DNA of 6,436 nt from assembly GCA_947454295.1 (NCBI GenBank), contig CANGMO010000134.1, positions 1 through 6,436 on the forward strand, written 5' to 3'. Source of the DNA: Verrucomicrobiota bacterium. Its GTDB lineage: Bacteria > Verrucomicrobiota > Verrucomicrobiia > Limisphaerales > UBA9464. Below, piece after piece: positions 1-6,436 of the stretch. Position 1 is the first letter of the stretch, and each line of letters opens with the position of its first letter. The notes beneath the pieces are model-generated. The model saw only the letters and a list, made by a program, of their open reading frames with translations, did not search any database and was not told the origin of the DNA. Both the position numbers and the translations under genes were made by a program.

Positions 1-2720
1 GCCAGCATGGCCGGATGCACGTACGACCGTTGCCACCAGGTATAGAGGCCGCGTCGATACTGATCGGCTCCAACACTGGCCGGATAGGTCCGCTGCGGGA
101 AGTTGAGGTTTTCCCAATAGCCTTCTGGCTGATAGGGGAGCGCACTTGGTCCGCCAATCGCGGGCACCAACATCCCCGAGACGCTCAATGCCATGTCGCG
201 CACCAATTCAGCCTCCACACGCCACCGCCCCTGACGGGCCAGCTCACGATTCTCAGGATCGCGGGTCAGCACCTCGCGCGGCACCGATGAAGACCGGCGG
301 TAGGCGTCGCTCATCACCAGCGTGCGCACCATGTGCTTCACGTCCCAGCCGCTGGATCGGAATTCGCAGGCCAGCCAGTCGAGGAGTGGCTGGTGAATCG
401 GGGTTTCACCCTGCGCCCCCAGGTCATCGAGGACTTTCGAAAGCCCCATGCCGAAGAACTGGCGCCACATCCGATTCATCACCACACGGGCGGTGAGCGG
501 GTTCTCGGGTGAGACGATCCACTCGGCCAGATCCAGCCGGTTCAATCGACGCGAAGGGGTCGCGTATCCGGCGGCGAGGGCCGCAGGCAATGCAGGCTGC
601 AAACTCTCACCGGTCTCCACCATCCAGTTGCCCCGCGGCAGTACGCGCACGGTGCGAGGCTCGCCGCGTTCCGTAATCAAGCACCTCGGAAGCGACCCTT
701 CGTAGCTGCCGAATGCCTTGCGGGCCTCCTCAATCTGATTGCGAAGCCCGGCCAATTCCGGCGCGGACTTGCGAAACGCGTCGTTGAGTTGCTTTCGCTG
801 CGCGTCGTCGCGCTGGTCGGCCGGGAGGGCCAGCACCTTCGCCAACTCAGGCGCGGGAGAGGGCACCGCCGGGGCGGCAACGGCCAGGCGATCCCCGGTC
901 ACCGCCAGGCGGAAGTGGCCCAGTGTGTGGTGTCCGTCTCCATGCCGTTGCTGCAATTCCACAACCAGCACCTCACCCGGCTGCCACGCCACCGGCGTCT
1001 CCAATCCGAGGATCAACTGCTGCGCCTTCCCGGTCTGCGGCAGAATGGCCCAGCCCGGGTTGGTGCCCTTCGCGTCGCCATCAATCACCGATGCCGCATT
1101 CCAGGCATGGTAGGGATTGTTCTCCGCGTGCGAGGTCTGTTCATGAGTCGCCCGCGCGCTGACCAAGCGGACGGGGCGGGCTTCCGCACCGGGACGTTCG
1201 ACGCGCGCCACCACTTCGGTGAGCACAAAGTTCCCGTTTCCCGCACGGCCCGGCCCCTTGGCAGGCAGCGAATCATCCGGAAGCACCTCCACACGCAGGC
1301 CAGCGAGTGACGTTCCTGCTGCGGGCGCCGACAGGCGAACTTCATAGGTGTCGGTGTCCGGCGTTGGACCGGAGGCAATCACCGACTTGTCGTCGCGAAT
1401 CTTCAGGGTGGCTCCGCCGCTCGACTTCACCGCCTCCGGCTTCAGCCCCGTCCAGAGACGCTCCAACGCGGCCGCCTCACGACCGGCATTCTCCCAGGCG
1501 CGATACGCGGCATCGAATTCGGGAAGCGGTCCCGCGAAGCGCTGCTCCAGGTCCGCCAGCCGACGTCGACGCAGTTCCAGCTCCGCCGTCTGCGCTTCAT
1601 CCATCACCAGCATGCCATCCTCGCGGCGTCCGATGATCGTCTCCTTCACGTCGGCGAAGAAGGCACCCATCGAATAGAAATCGCGCGTGCTGATGGGGTC
1701 GAACTTGTGATCGTGGCATTGCGCACATCCGATCGTCTGTCCCATCCACACCGAGCCAATCGCCCGCACCCGGTCGGTGAGATACCGCGCCTCGTAGTCC
1801 TTCGGCTGCGCACCGCCCTCCTCGGTGGTGAGAGTCAACCGATTAAAGGCCGAGCCCACCTTCTGCTCCTGACTGGCATTCGGCAGCAGGTCGCCGGCGA
1901 GCTGTTCGCGCGTGAAGACGTCGAAGGGCTTGTTGCGATTGAAGGCGCGAATGACGTAGTCGCGGTACGGCCAGACATTCCGTGGATTGTCGGAGTGGTA
2001 GCCGATGGTGTCGGCAAAGCGCACCACATCGAGCCAGCCGATCGCCATGCGCTCGCCATAGTGGGGCGATGCCAGCAGCCGTTCCACGAGACGTTCGTAG
2101 GCGTCGGGCCGCTGGTCCTTCACGAATGCCTCCACCTCCTCGGGTTTGGGCGGGAGCCCCACCAGATCCCAGTGCAGACGCCGCATGAGGGTGCGCTGAT
2201 CGGCAATCGGTGCGGGTGCCAGTGCGGAAGTCTTCAGCCGCTGGCTGATCAGGAAATCAATCGCCGCCGGTCCCGCGGGCGCCGAGGGACGGATCAGAGG
2301 CTGGTACGCCCAATGCCCCTGGTACTCGGCCCCCTCGCGGATCCAGCGCACCAGCATGTCGCGCTGGGCCGCGGTGATGGTCTTGTGCGACTCCGGCGGC
2401 GGCATGAGATCCGTCGTGTCCTGGGTCTCGAGACGCCGGACCAGCTCGCTCTCGGCGGGCTTCCCCGGGACGATGGCATTCTTTCCCGATTTGGCCGGGG
2501 CCACCGCCTTGTCCCGCAGATCGAGTCGCAGCCCCCCCTTCACCTTCTGGCTGTCAGGGCCATGGCAGGCAAAGCAGTTGTCCGAGAGGACCGGACGGAC
2601 GTCGCGGTTGAAGTCCACCTTCGGAGCGGACCACGCCGGTGTGGTCCCGAATCCAAGAACCAGGGCGGCCAGGGACAGGGTCCTCCAGGACAATCGAAAA
2701 GGGGTGGCTGGTATCGGCAT
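1..2720 (-). CDS. PSCyt1-PSCyt2-PSD1 (DUF1549/DUF1553) exported cytochrome-like protein, 3' partial
   Basis: Continuous minus-strand frame of 906 codons from ATG at 2720, still open at the left edge. An in-frame stop lies upstream of the ATG, and no Shine-Dalgarno is visible. Residues 1-32 form a Sec signal peptide: polar start with R9 and R13, hydrophobic core LSLAALVLGFG, likely cleavage after AWSA. PSCyt1 covers about 36-110, with CFACH at 49-53 and Met106 in DLMPPPE as a possible distal haem ligand. PSCyt2 (DUF1549) covers about 153-375, with CAQCHDHKFDPIS from Cys332. Residues about 430-610 look like a beta-sandwich insert of the galactose-binding or F5/8C-like kind (VIDGD at 545-549, GHFRLAV near 602). 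PSD1 (DUF1553) begins near 725 (LAEWIVSPENPLTARVVMNR) and reaches YRRGLYTWWQRS at the edge. I expect roughly 100-150 more residues outside the window. Family membership is clear. Function is unknown; a periplasmic di-haem redox protein is inferred from the motifs. It is divergent from the next gene. Confidence 0.93.
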   Translation of the reverse strand, partial: MPIPATPFRLSWRTLSLAALVLGFGTTPAWSAPKVDFNRDVRPVLSDNCFACHGPDSQKVKGGLRLDLRDKAVAPAKSGKNAIVPGKPAESELVRRLETQDTTDLMPPPESHKTITAAQRDMLVRWIREGAEYQGHWAYQPLIRPSAPAGPAAIDFLISQRLKTSALAPAPIADQRTLMRRLHWDLVGLPPKPEEVEAFVKDQRPDAYERLVERLLASPHYGERMAIGWLDVVRFADTIGYHSDNPRNVWPYRDYVIRAFNRNKPFDVFTREQLAGDLLPNASQEQKVGSAFNRLTLTTEEGGAQPKDYEARYLTDRVRAIGSVWMGQTIGCAQCHDHKFDPISTRDFYSMGAFFADVKETIIGRREDGMLVMDEAQTAELELRRRRLADLEQRFAGPLPEFDAAYRAWENAGREAAALERLWTGLKPEAVKSSGGATLKIRDDKSVIASGPTPDTDTYEVRLSAPAAGTSLAGLRVEVLPDDSLPAKGPGRAGNGNFVLTEVVARVERPGAEARPVRLVSARATHEQTSHAENNPYHAWNAASVIDGDAKGTNPGWAILPQTGKAQQLILGLETPVAWQPGEVLVVELQQRHGDGHHTLGHFRLAVTGDRLAVAAPAVPSPAPELAKVLALPADQRDDAQRKQLNDAFRKSAPELAGLRNQIEEARKAFGSYEGSLPRCLITERGEPRTVRVLPRGNWMVETGESLQPALPAALAAGYATPSRRLNRLDLAEWIVSPENPLTARVVMNRMWRQFFGMGLSKVLDDLGAQGETPIHQPLLDWLACEFRSSGWDVKHMVRTLVMSDAYRRSSSVPREVLTRDPENRELARQGRWRVEAELVRDMALSVSGMLVPAIGGPSALPYQPEGYWENLNFPQRTYPASVGADQYRRGLYTWWQRSYVHPAML

Positions 2721-2859
2721 CGGGTGGGTCAGGACTGCCAAGTACGATGGGCGGAAGGTCGGAGAAATTCAGCAGGATTTCTGACCCGATTTTGTCGCGA
2801 TCCACGCCTCTGCACTTGGCCCCCGCCGGGAAATGGTGCTAAGGCTTCTGGATCCCCGG
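2721..2859. promoter_or_regulatory. Divergent intergenic region between two cytochrome-like genes
   Basis: These 139 bases separate the two divergent starts (112 bases if the plus-strand gene starts at 2833). Promoters for both directions must lie here or inside the signal-peptide codons. The middle (about 2757-2800) is richer in A and T than the flanks and holds an imperfect dyad. I see no convincing -35/-10 pair on either strand and no AGGAGG-like site before either ATG. The regulatory role is inferred from gene orientation, not from a recognised motif. Confidence 0.45.
2757..2786. repeat. Imperfect inverted repeat (10-base arms, 2-base bulge)
   Basis: Left arm: GGTC (2757-2760), two unpaired G (2761-2762), then AGAAAT (2763-2768). 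Right arm: ATTTCT (2777-2782) followed directly by GACC (2783-2786). The 8-base centre is TCAGCAGG. It could be a dyadic operator serving both divergent genes, or a hairpin in the leader of the minus-strand gene, where it lies 37 bases before the ATG. No U-tract follows on either strand, so it is not a typical intrinsic terminator. It may also be chance. Confidence 0.4.
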
Positions 2860-5505
2860 ATGATCCGGCCCCTTTTCCAACGGCCCCGACGCCTGCTGGC
2901 ACTTGCCGCCGGCCTGGCAGTGTCGTGGGGCCACGCCTGGGCCACCCCGGCAAATAGGGCGGCGCTGGATCGCCACTACGATCGATTTCTCGCCCGGCCG
3001 CTGGCCGCCTGCATCACGTGCCACCGCCCATCCACTACGGCGACACCGGAGTCGCTGGATGAGATTCCGCACAATTCCTTCGGCGCGCGGTTGCGCGAGC
3101 TGGGACGTGACCGCACCGCGACCGGCGAGAAGCCCGACCTGTCCAGCCGGCTCCGGCGCATCGCCAGTGAGGACTCCGACGGCGACGGGGTGGACAACGA
3201 GACGGAACTGCTGCTCGGCCACAGCCCCGGGGACGCCCGCGACACGCCGTCTGCAGTCGAATTGAAGGGCTTCGCCGCACGCCGGGCGGAATTCGACCGG
3301 TTCCTCGCCTCCTACCGCTGGCAGCCGTTTGCGCCGGTGGTGCGTCCGCCCGTGCCGACCATCGGTGGCGCCGATGCCGGCGTGACCCTCAATCCGGTGG
3401 ACCAATTCCTCGCCGCGGGGTGGAAGGAGCGCGGGCTCAAGCCACGTCCCGAAGCAACCAAAGAGGTCCTCCTGCGACGGGTCACCGTGGATCTCATCGG
3501 GCTGAATCCCACCCCGGAGGAATTGCACGCCTTCCTGGCCGACACCCGGCCCGACGCCTACGAGCGGGTCGTGGATCGCCTGCTCAATGATCCACGCCAT
3601 GGCGAACGCTGGGCCCGGCACTGGATGGACGTCTGGCGCTACAGCGACTGGGCCGGCTGGAACGATGGCGGACAGGTGCGCGATTCCCAGCGTCACATCT
3701 GGCGATGGCGCGATTGGATCGTGGAATCACTCAATGCCGATCGTCCTTACGATCGCATGGTCCAGGAGATGTTCGCCGCCGACGAACTGGCGCCCAACGA
3801 CCCCGACGCGCTGCGCGCCACCGGCTTTCTGGTGCGCAATTACAAGATGCTCTCGCGCGAGCAATGGCTGGAGGACACCGTCAAGCACACCGGACTCGCC
3901 TTCCTCGGCATCACCCTCGGCTGCGCCAAGTGTCATGACCACATGACCGATCCGATCTCGCAGCGGGAATACTACGCCTTCCGCGCGATCTTCGAGCCAC
4001 ACCAGGTCCGAACCGATCGCATTCCCGGACAACTCGACGTCACCAAGGATGGTCTCGTCCGGGCCTATGACGCCGGCACCAATGCGCCGACCTACTTCCT
4101 CGTCCGCGGCGACGAGCGGCATCCGCGAACCAACGACGTGCTCGCCCCGGGGGTTCCCTCGGCCCTCGGCGGGCGGCTCGACGTTCAGTTGGTGCTCCTG
4201 CCGGACGCCGCCAGCCGGCCCAACCATCGAGACTTCGTAAAGCGCGATCTGGTGGCCGCCGCCGAGACGACCCTGCGCGACGCCCTCCAGACGCGGGACC
4301 GGATGCGGGCCGACGCCTCGGCGTCTCCGGGAGCGCGGGAGGAAGCGCAGTGGAAATGGCTGCTCGCGGACGCGCGGCTCGCGGCGCTCAAATCGGTGCT
4401 GGCGGTGGAGTCGGGCTCGGCTCCCGAGGCCACCAACGCCGTGCGGTTCCAGCGTGCCGTTGCCGTGTTCGATGCGGAACTGGAGCGATCCCGGGCCAAC
4501 GCGGCGGTCGCGAACGCCAAAACCAACGCCCTCGCCGACGCCCGCAAAAAGCTCGAAGCGGCCGACGCCTCGGTCGCCAAGGCGGTGGAAGCCGCCGGAA
4601 AGCCACTCGACGGCCGATATAGCCCGCGAAAAGAAGAACTCTTTCCCACCTTCAGCACGGGACGACGTCTGGCACTGGCCCGTTGGTTGACCGATCCACG
4701 CAATCCGCTGCTCGCCCGCGTCGCGGTGAACCAGGTGTGGCTGCGTCATTTTGGACGCGGACTCGTGGCCACTCCGTCCGACTTCGGCCGCAATGGGAGG
4801 GCACCGACCCACCCTGAACTCCTCGACTGGCTGGCCGCAGAATTCATGCAGCCGACTGCCGGCCACGCGTCGCCGTGGAGTTTCAAGGCCCTTCACCGGT
4901 TGCTGGTCACCAGCGCCGCCTATCGTCGCGCCGCCACGCCGGATTCAGCGAATCTCGCCGTCGATCCGGACAACCTCACTCTCTGGCGCATGAACGCCCG
5001 GCGTCTGGAGGCGGAGGCGGTGCGCGACATGCTGCTGCAGGCCGCGGACAGCCTGGATCAGACCCGCGGTGGCGCGGACCTCGACCACAATCTCGCGCTC
5101 ACCTCGCCCCGGCGCTCCCTGTACCTCCGTCACGCAGCGGAGAAACAATCAGAGTTCCTGCAGATCTTCGACGGCCCCAGCGTCACCGAGTGCTACCTCC
5201 GCCGACCCAGCGTGATCCCGCAACAAGCGCTCGCACTGGGCAACAGCGAGCTGGCCGTGCGGCTGGCGAATCAGCTGGGTGAGTCCCTCGCACGCGAATG
5301 CCCGGGGGATCCGTCCGGTATCATTGATCGCGCCTTCGAGCGCATCCTCGCCCGGCGGCCCACCGCGGTCGAACGCCGCACCTGCCTGGAGCGCTTCACC
5401 CCCGCCGCCGTGAGCGAATCGCTCGCCACCGCAGCGCTGAAACACGAGGCAGGGCAGCTCGTACTCGTCCTCTTCAACCACAACGAATTCGTCACCGTTC
5501 GATGA
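2860..5505 (+). CDS. PSCyt2-PSD1 (DUF1549/DUF1553) exported cytochrome-like protein with atypical N-terminal haem/Ca-loop region
   Basis: Predicted product of 881 residues, complete to TGA at 5503-5505. I chose ATG 2860 because it gives a compact Sec signal (MIRPLFQRPRR, then LLALAAGLAVSW, cleavage after HAWA). ATG 2833 adds nine residues encoded partly by codons rare here (CTA, AGG, CTT). Neither start has a Shine-Dalgarno. Residues 29-130 hold CITCH at 51-55, an NSFGARLREL segment, and an acidic loop with D105, D107, D109, D112, N113 and E116 that resembles calcium-binding type-3 repeats. PSCyt2 covers about 180-386, with CAKCHDHMTDPIS from Cys355. A helical stretch (about 547-579, Ala/Lys/Glu-rich) precedes PSD1 (about 598-870: ALARWLTDPRNPLLARVAVNQ, THPELLDWLAAEF, ending NHNEFVTVR). 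It lacks the beta-sandwich insert of the divergent paralogue. The DUF1501 gene follows after 106 bases, probably in one operon. Function is unknown; a periplasmic c-type di-haem protein is inferred. Confidence 0.93.
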   Translation: MIRPLFQRPRRLLALAAGLAVSWGHAWATPANRAALDRHYDRFLARPLAACITCHRPSTTATPESLDEIPHNSFGARLRELGRDRTATGEKPDLSSRLRRIASEDSDGDGVDNETELLLGHSPGDARDTPSAVELKGFAARRAEFDRFLASYRWQPFAPVVRPPVPTIGGADAGVTLNPVDQFLAAGWKERGLKPRPEATKEVLLRRVTVDLIGLNPTPEELHAFLADTRPDAYERVVDRLLNDPRHGERWARHWMDVWRYSDWAGWNDGGQVRDSQRHIWRWRDWIVESLNADRPYDRMVQEMFAADELAPNDPDALRATGFLVRNYKMLSREQWLEDTVKHTGLAFLGITLGCAKCHDHMTDPISQREYYAFRAIFEPHQVRTDRIPGQLDVTKDGLVRAYDAGTNAPTYFLVRGDERHPRTNDVLAPGVPSALGGRLDVQLVLLPDAASRPNHRDFVKRDLVAAAETTLRDALQTRDRMRADASASPGAREEAQWKWLLADARLAALKSVLAVESGSAPEATNAVRFQRAVAVFDAELERSRANAAVANAKTNALADARKKLEAADASVAKAVEAAGKPLDGRYSPRKEELFPTFSTGRRLALARWLTDPRNPLLARVAVNQVWLRHFGRGLVATPSDFGRNGRAPTHPELLDWLAAEFMQPTAGHASPWSFKALHRLLVTSAAYRRAATPDSANLAVDPDNLTLWRMNARRLEAEAVRDMLLQAADSLDQTRGGADLDHNLALTSPRRSLYLRHAAEKQSEFLQIFDGPSVTECYLRRPSVIPQQALALGNSELAVRLANQLGESLARECPGDPSGIIDRAFERILARRPTAVERRTCLERFTPAAVSESLATAALKHEAGQLVLVLFNHNEFVTVR

Positions 5506-5611
5506 AGGCGCGCGGCTCAACACGAATTTCACGGAGTTGCACCGATACCCGGGATGAATGAGTTCGCGTTTCTTTTCCCACGTCGCGTCTGCTCGAACCT
5601 CCTGTCATTCC
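5506..5611 (+). other. Intergenic spacer within probable two-gene operon
   Basis: These 106 bases lie between the TGA of the PSCyt2-PSD1 gene and the ATG of the DUF1501 gene. I find no stable hairpin followed by a T-run, no convincing promoter pair, and no Shine-Dalgarno before the downstream ATG. Read-through transcription of the two genes is therefore the simplest view. A weak internal promoter cannot be excluded. Confidence 0.5.
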
Positions 5612-6436
5612 ATGAACCCTGATTCCCAATCGTCTCACTCGTGCCCCGGGATGAGCCGGCGCAGTTTCTTGGCGGACACCGGCATGGGGTTCACCGGACT
5701 GGCGCTGGGGGCGATGCTGTTTCGCGACGGAATCCAGGCCCGCGCCGAGGGCGACACCTTCACACCACCGACCGGTAAGCCCCATTTCCTCCCGAAGGCG
5801 AAATCCGTCATTTGGATCTTCCTCTGCGGCGGCGTCAGTCATGTGGAGAGCTTTGACGTCAAACCCGAGCTGAACCGGTTTGCCGGGAAGTCCATTTCCG
5901 ACACGCCCTATGCCGGCGTGCTGGCGACCGAGGGCAAGGATGTCATCGGCGCCAATCCCGCGCACGGGAATCGCAAGGTCATCCTCCCGCTCCAGACCGG
6001 ATACCGTCACTACGGGGAATGCGGTTTGGTGGTGGGTGACTGGTTCCAAAACATCGGCACCTGCGCCGATGACCTCGCCGTGGTGCGGTCGTTGTGGACG
6101 ATCCACAACGACCACGGGGCTCAGCTCACCTGGCAGACCGGACGTCATCCGCGCGAGCTCGAGCATCCGACGCTGGGTGCCTGGACCACCTATGGCTTGG
6201 GCACGCTGAACGAGAATCTCCCCGAGTACGTGGTTCTCGGCGTACCCACGGGTGACTGCTGCGGAGGCACCTTCACCTACGGCGCCGCCTACCTCGGTCC
6301 GGAATACGGCGGGGTGCGGATGAACACCGATCCCAAGAATCCCCTGCCCTTCATCCGCCCTCCGAGCGGATCCATCACCACGGAGGAGCAAGCGGCCAAT
6401 TTGAGTTTGCTGGGCAAACTGAACCGGCTCGCGGGC
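5612..6436 (+). CDS. DUF1501 family protein with Tat signal, 3' partial
   Basis: Open frame of 275 codons from ATG 5612 to the right edge, with no stop. The N-terminus has a twin-arginine motif, SRRSFL at 15-20, followed by the hydrophobic run GMGFTGLALGAML, so export by Tat (pre-folded) is predicted. A second ATG at 5651 (residue 14) lies directly before the motif and could be the true start; neither has a Shine-Dalgarno. DUF1501 signatures follow: SVIWIFLCGGVSHVESFDVKPEL from about residue 65, and VVRSLWTIHNDHGAQLTWQTGR at 158-178, with His/Asp residues typical of this alkaline-phosphatase-like superfamily. The visible part should be somewhat over half of a protein usually 430-480 residues long. 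It holds several cysteines after the signal (71, 137, 151, 216, 217). It forms the standard tandem pair with the upstream PSCyt2-PSD1 gene. Family assignment is confident; substrate and activity are unknown. Confidence 0.92.
   Translation, partial: MNPDSQSSHSCPGMSRRSFLADTGMGFTGLALGAMLFRDGIQARAEGDTFTPPTGKPHFLPKAKSVIWIFLCGGVSHVESFDVKPELNRFAGKSISDTPYAGVLATEGKDVIGANPAHGNRKVILPLQTGYRHYGECGLVVGDWFQNIGTCADDLAVVRSLWTIHNDHGAQLTWQTGRHPRELEHPTLGAWTTYGLGTLNENLPEYVVLGVPTGDCCGGTFTYGAAYLGPEYGGVRMNTDPKNPLPFIRPPSGSITTEEQAANLSLLGKLNRLAG

Noticed and set aside
2816..2850. Possible plus-strand promoter, TTGGCC with a CTAAGG-like -10
   Set aside because: Both boxes match the consensus poorly, the spacer is GC-rich, and transcription would start almost on the start codon.
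1707..2957. Long plus-strand open frame of 416 codons
   Set aside because: It lies antisense to the PSCyt1/PSCyt2 coding region of the minus-strand gene, which has clear family motifs. The frame is Arg/Gly/Pro/His-rich without recognisable domains, as expected for an antisense shadow in GC-rich DNA.
3727..4896. Long minus-strand open frame of 389 codons
   Set aside because: It is antisense to the well-supported PSCyt2-PSD1 gene at 2860-5505. It has no family motif, and its low-complexity composition is typical of a shadow frame.
5492..5603. Perfect AGGAGGT on the minus strand (5597-5603), followed by GTG and a 27-codon frame ending inside gene 2
   Set aside because: The spacing to the GTG is about 15 bases, longer than usual. 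The frame overlaps the end of the plus-strand gene, and the peptide is unremarkable. On the plus strand the site is only the complement of a ribosome-binding sequence, so it is probably chance.
5506..5611. Possible terminator or promoter in the spacer before the DUF1501 gene
   Set aside because: The only palindrome is a short CCCGGG without a T-run, and TTGCAC at 5537-5542 has no suitable -10 at the right distance.
5492..6391. Long minus-strand open frame of 299 codons
   Set aside because: It is antisense to the DUF1501 gene, whose motifs (SRRSFL, CGGVSHVESFD, HNDHGAQLTWQTGR) are unmistakable. The antisense product shows no domain.
1..6436. A new defence, mobile-element or CRISPR system
   Set aside because: I found no repeats with spacers, transposase or integrase motifs, terminal repeats, or nuclease/ATPase signatures. 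All coding capacity is explained by known PSCyt/PSD1 and DUF1501 families.

Overview
The window is GC-rich, densely coding DNA, most likely from a member of the Planctomycetota or Verrucomicrobiota (PVC group). All three genes belong to families that are greatly expanded there: the large exported c-type cytochrome-like proteins with PSCyt2 (DUF1549) and PSD1 (DUF1553) domains, and their usual partner DUF1501. The Tat signal wording of the DUF1501 gene and the lack of clear Shine-Dalgarno sequences fit this group. I cannot settle the phylum from the sequence alone.

Layout: (1) Positions 1-2720, minus strand: a PSCyt1-PSCyt2-PSD1 protein, complete at its N-terminus and cut at its C-terminus by the left edge. 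(2) Positions 2721-2859: a divergent intergenic region with an imperfect dyad. (3) Positions 2860-5505, plus strand: a second PSCyt2-PSD1 protein. In place of a normal PSCyt1 module it has a short N-terminal region with one CxxCH haem motif and a calcium-loop-like acidic motif. (4) Positions 5506-5611: a 106-base gap with no recognisable terminator. (5) Positions 5612-6436, plus strand: the first 275 codons of a DUF1501 protein with a Tat signal, cut by the right edge.

Genes 2 and 3 form the classic DUF1553-DUF1501 tandem pair and are probably one operon. Gene 1 is transcribed divergently, so its own DUF1501 partner, if it has one, would lie beyond the left edge. All three products should be exported. 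The two cytochrome-like proteins have Sec signals, as periplasmic haem attachment requires, and each has two CxxCH sites. The DUF1501 protein appears to leave folded, by Tat. No biochemical function of these families is known to me. Their frequent occurrence near sulfatases and polysaccharide-degradation genes in PVC bacteria suggests a periplasmic redox or hydrolytic role, but that is inference.

There are no tRNA, rRNA, CRISPR, insertion-sequence or phage features. The window is an ordinary example of a widespread but uncharacterised family. The points most worth a second look are the unusual N-terminus of gene 2 and the dyad with alternative pairings between the divergent genes.
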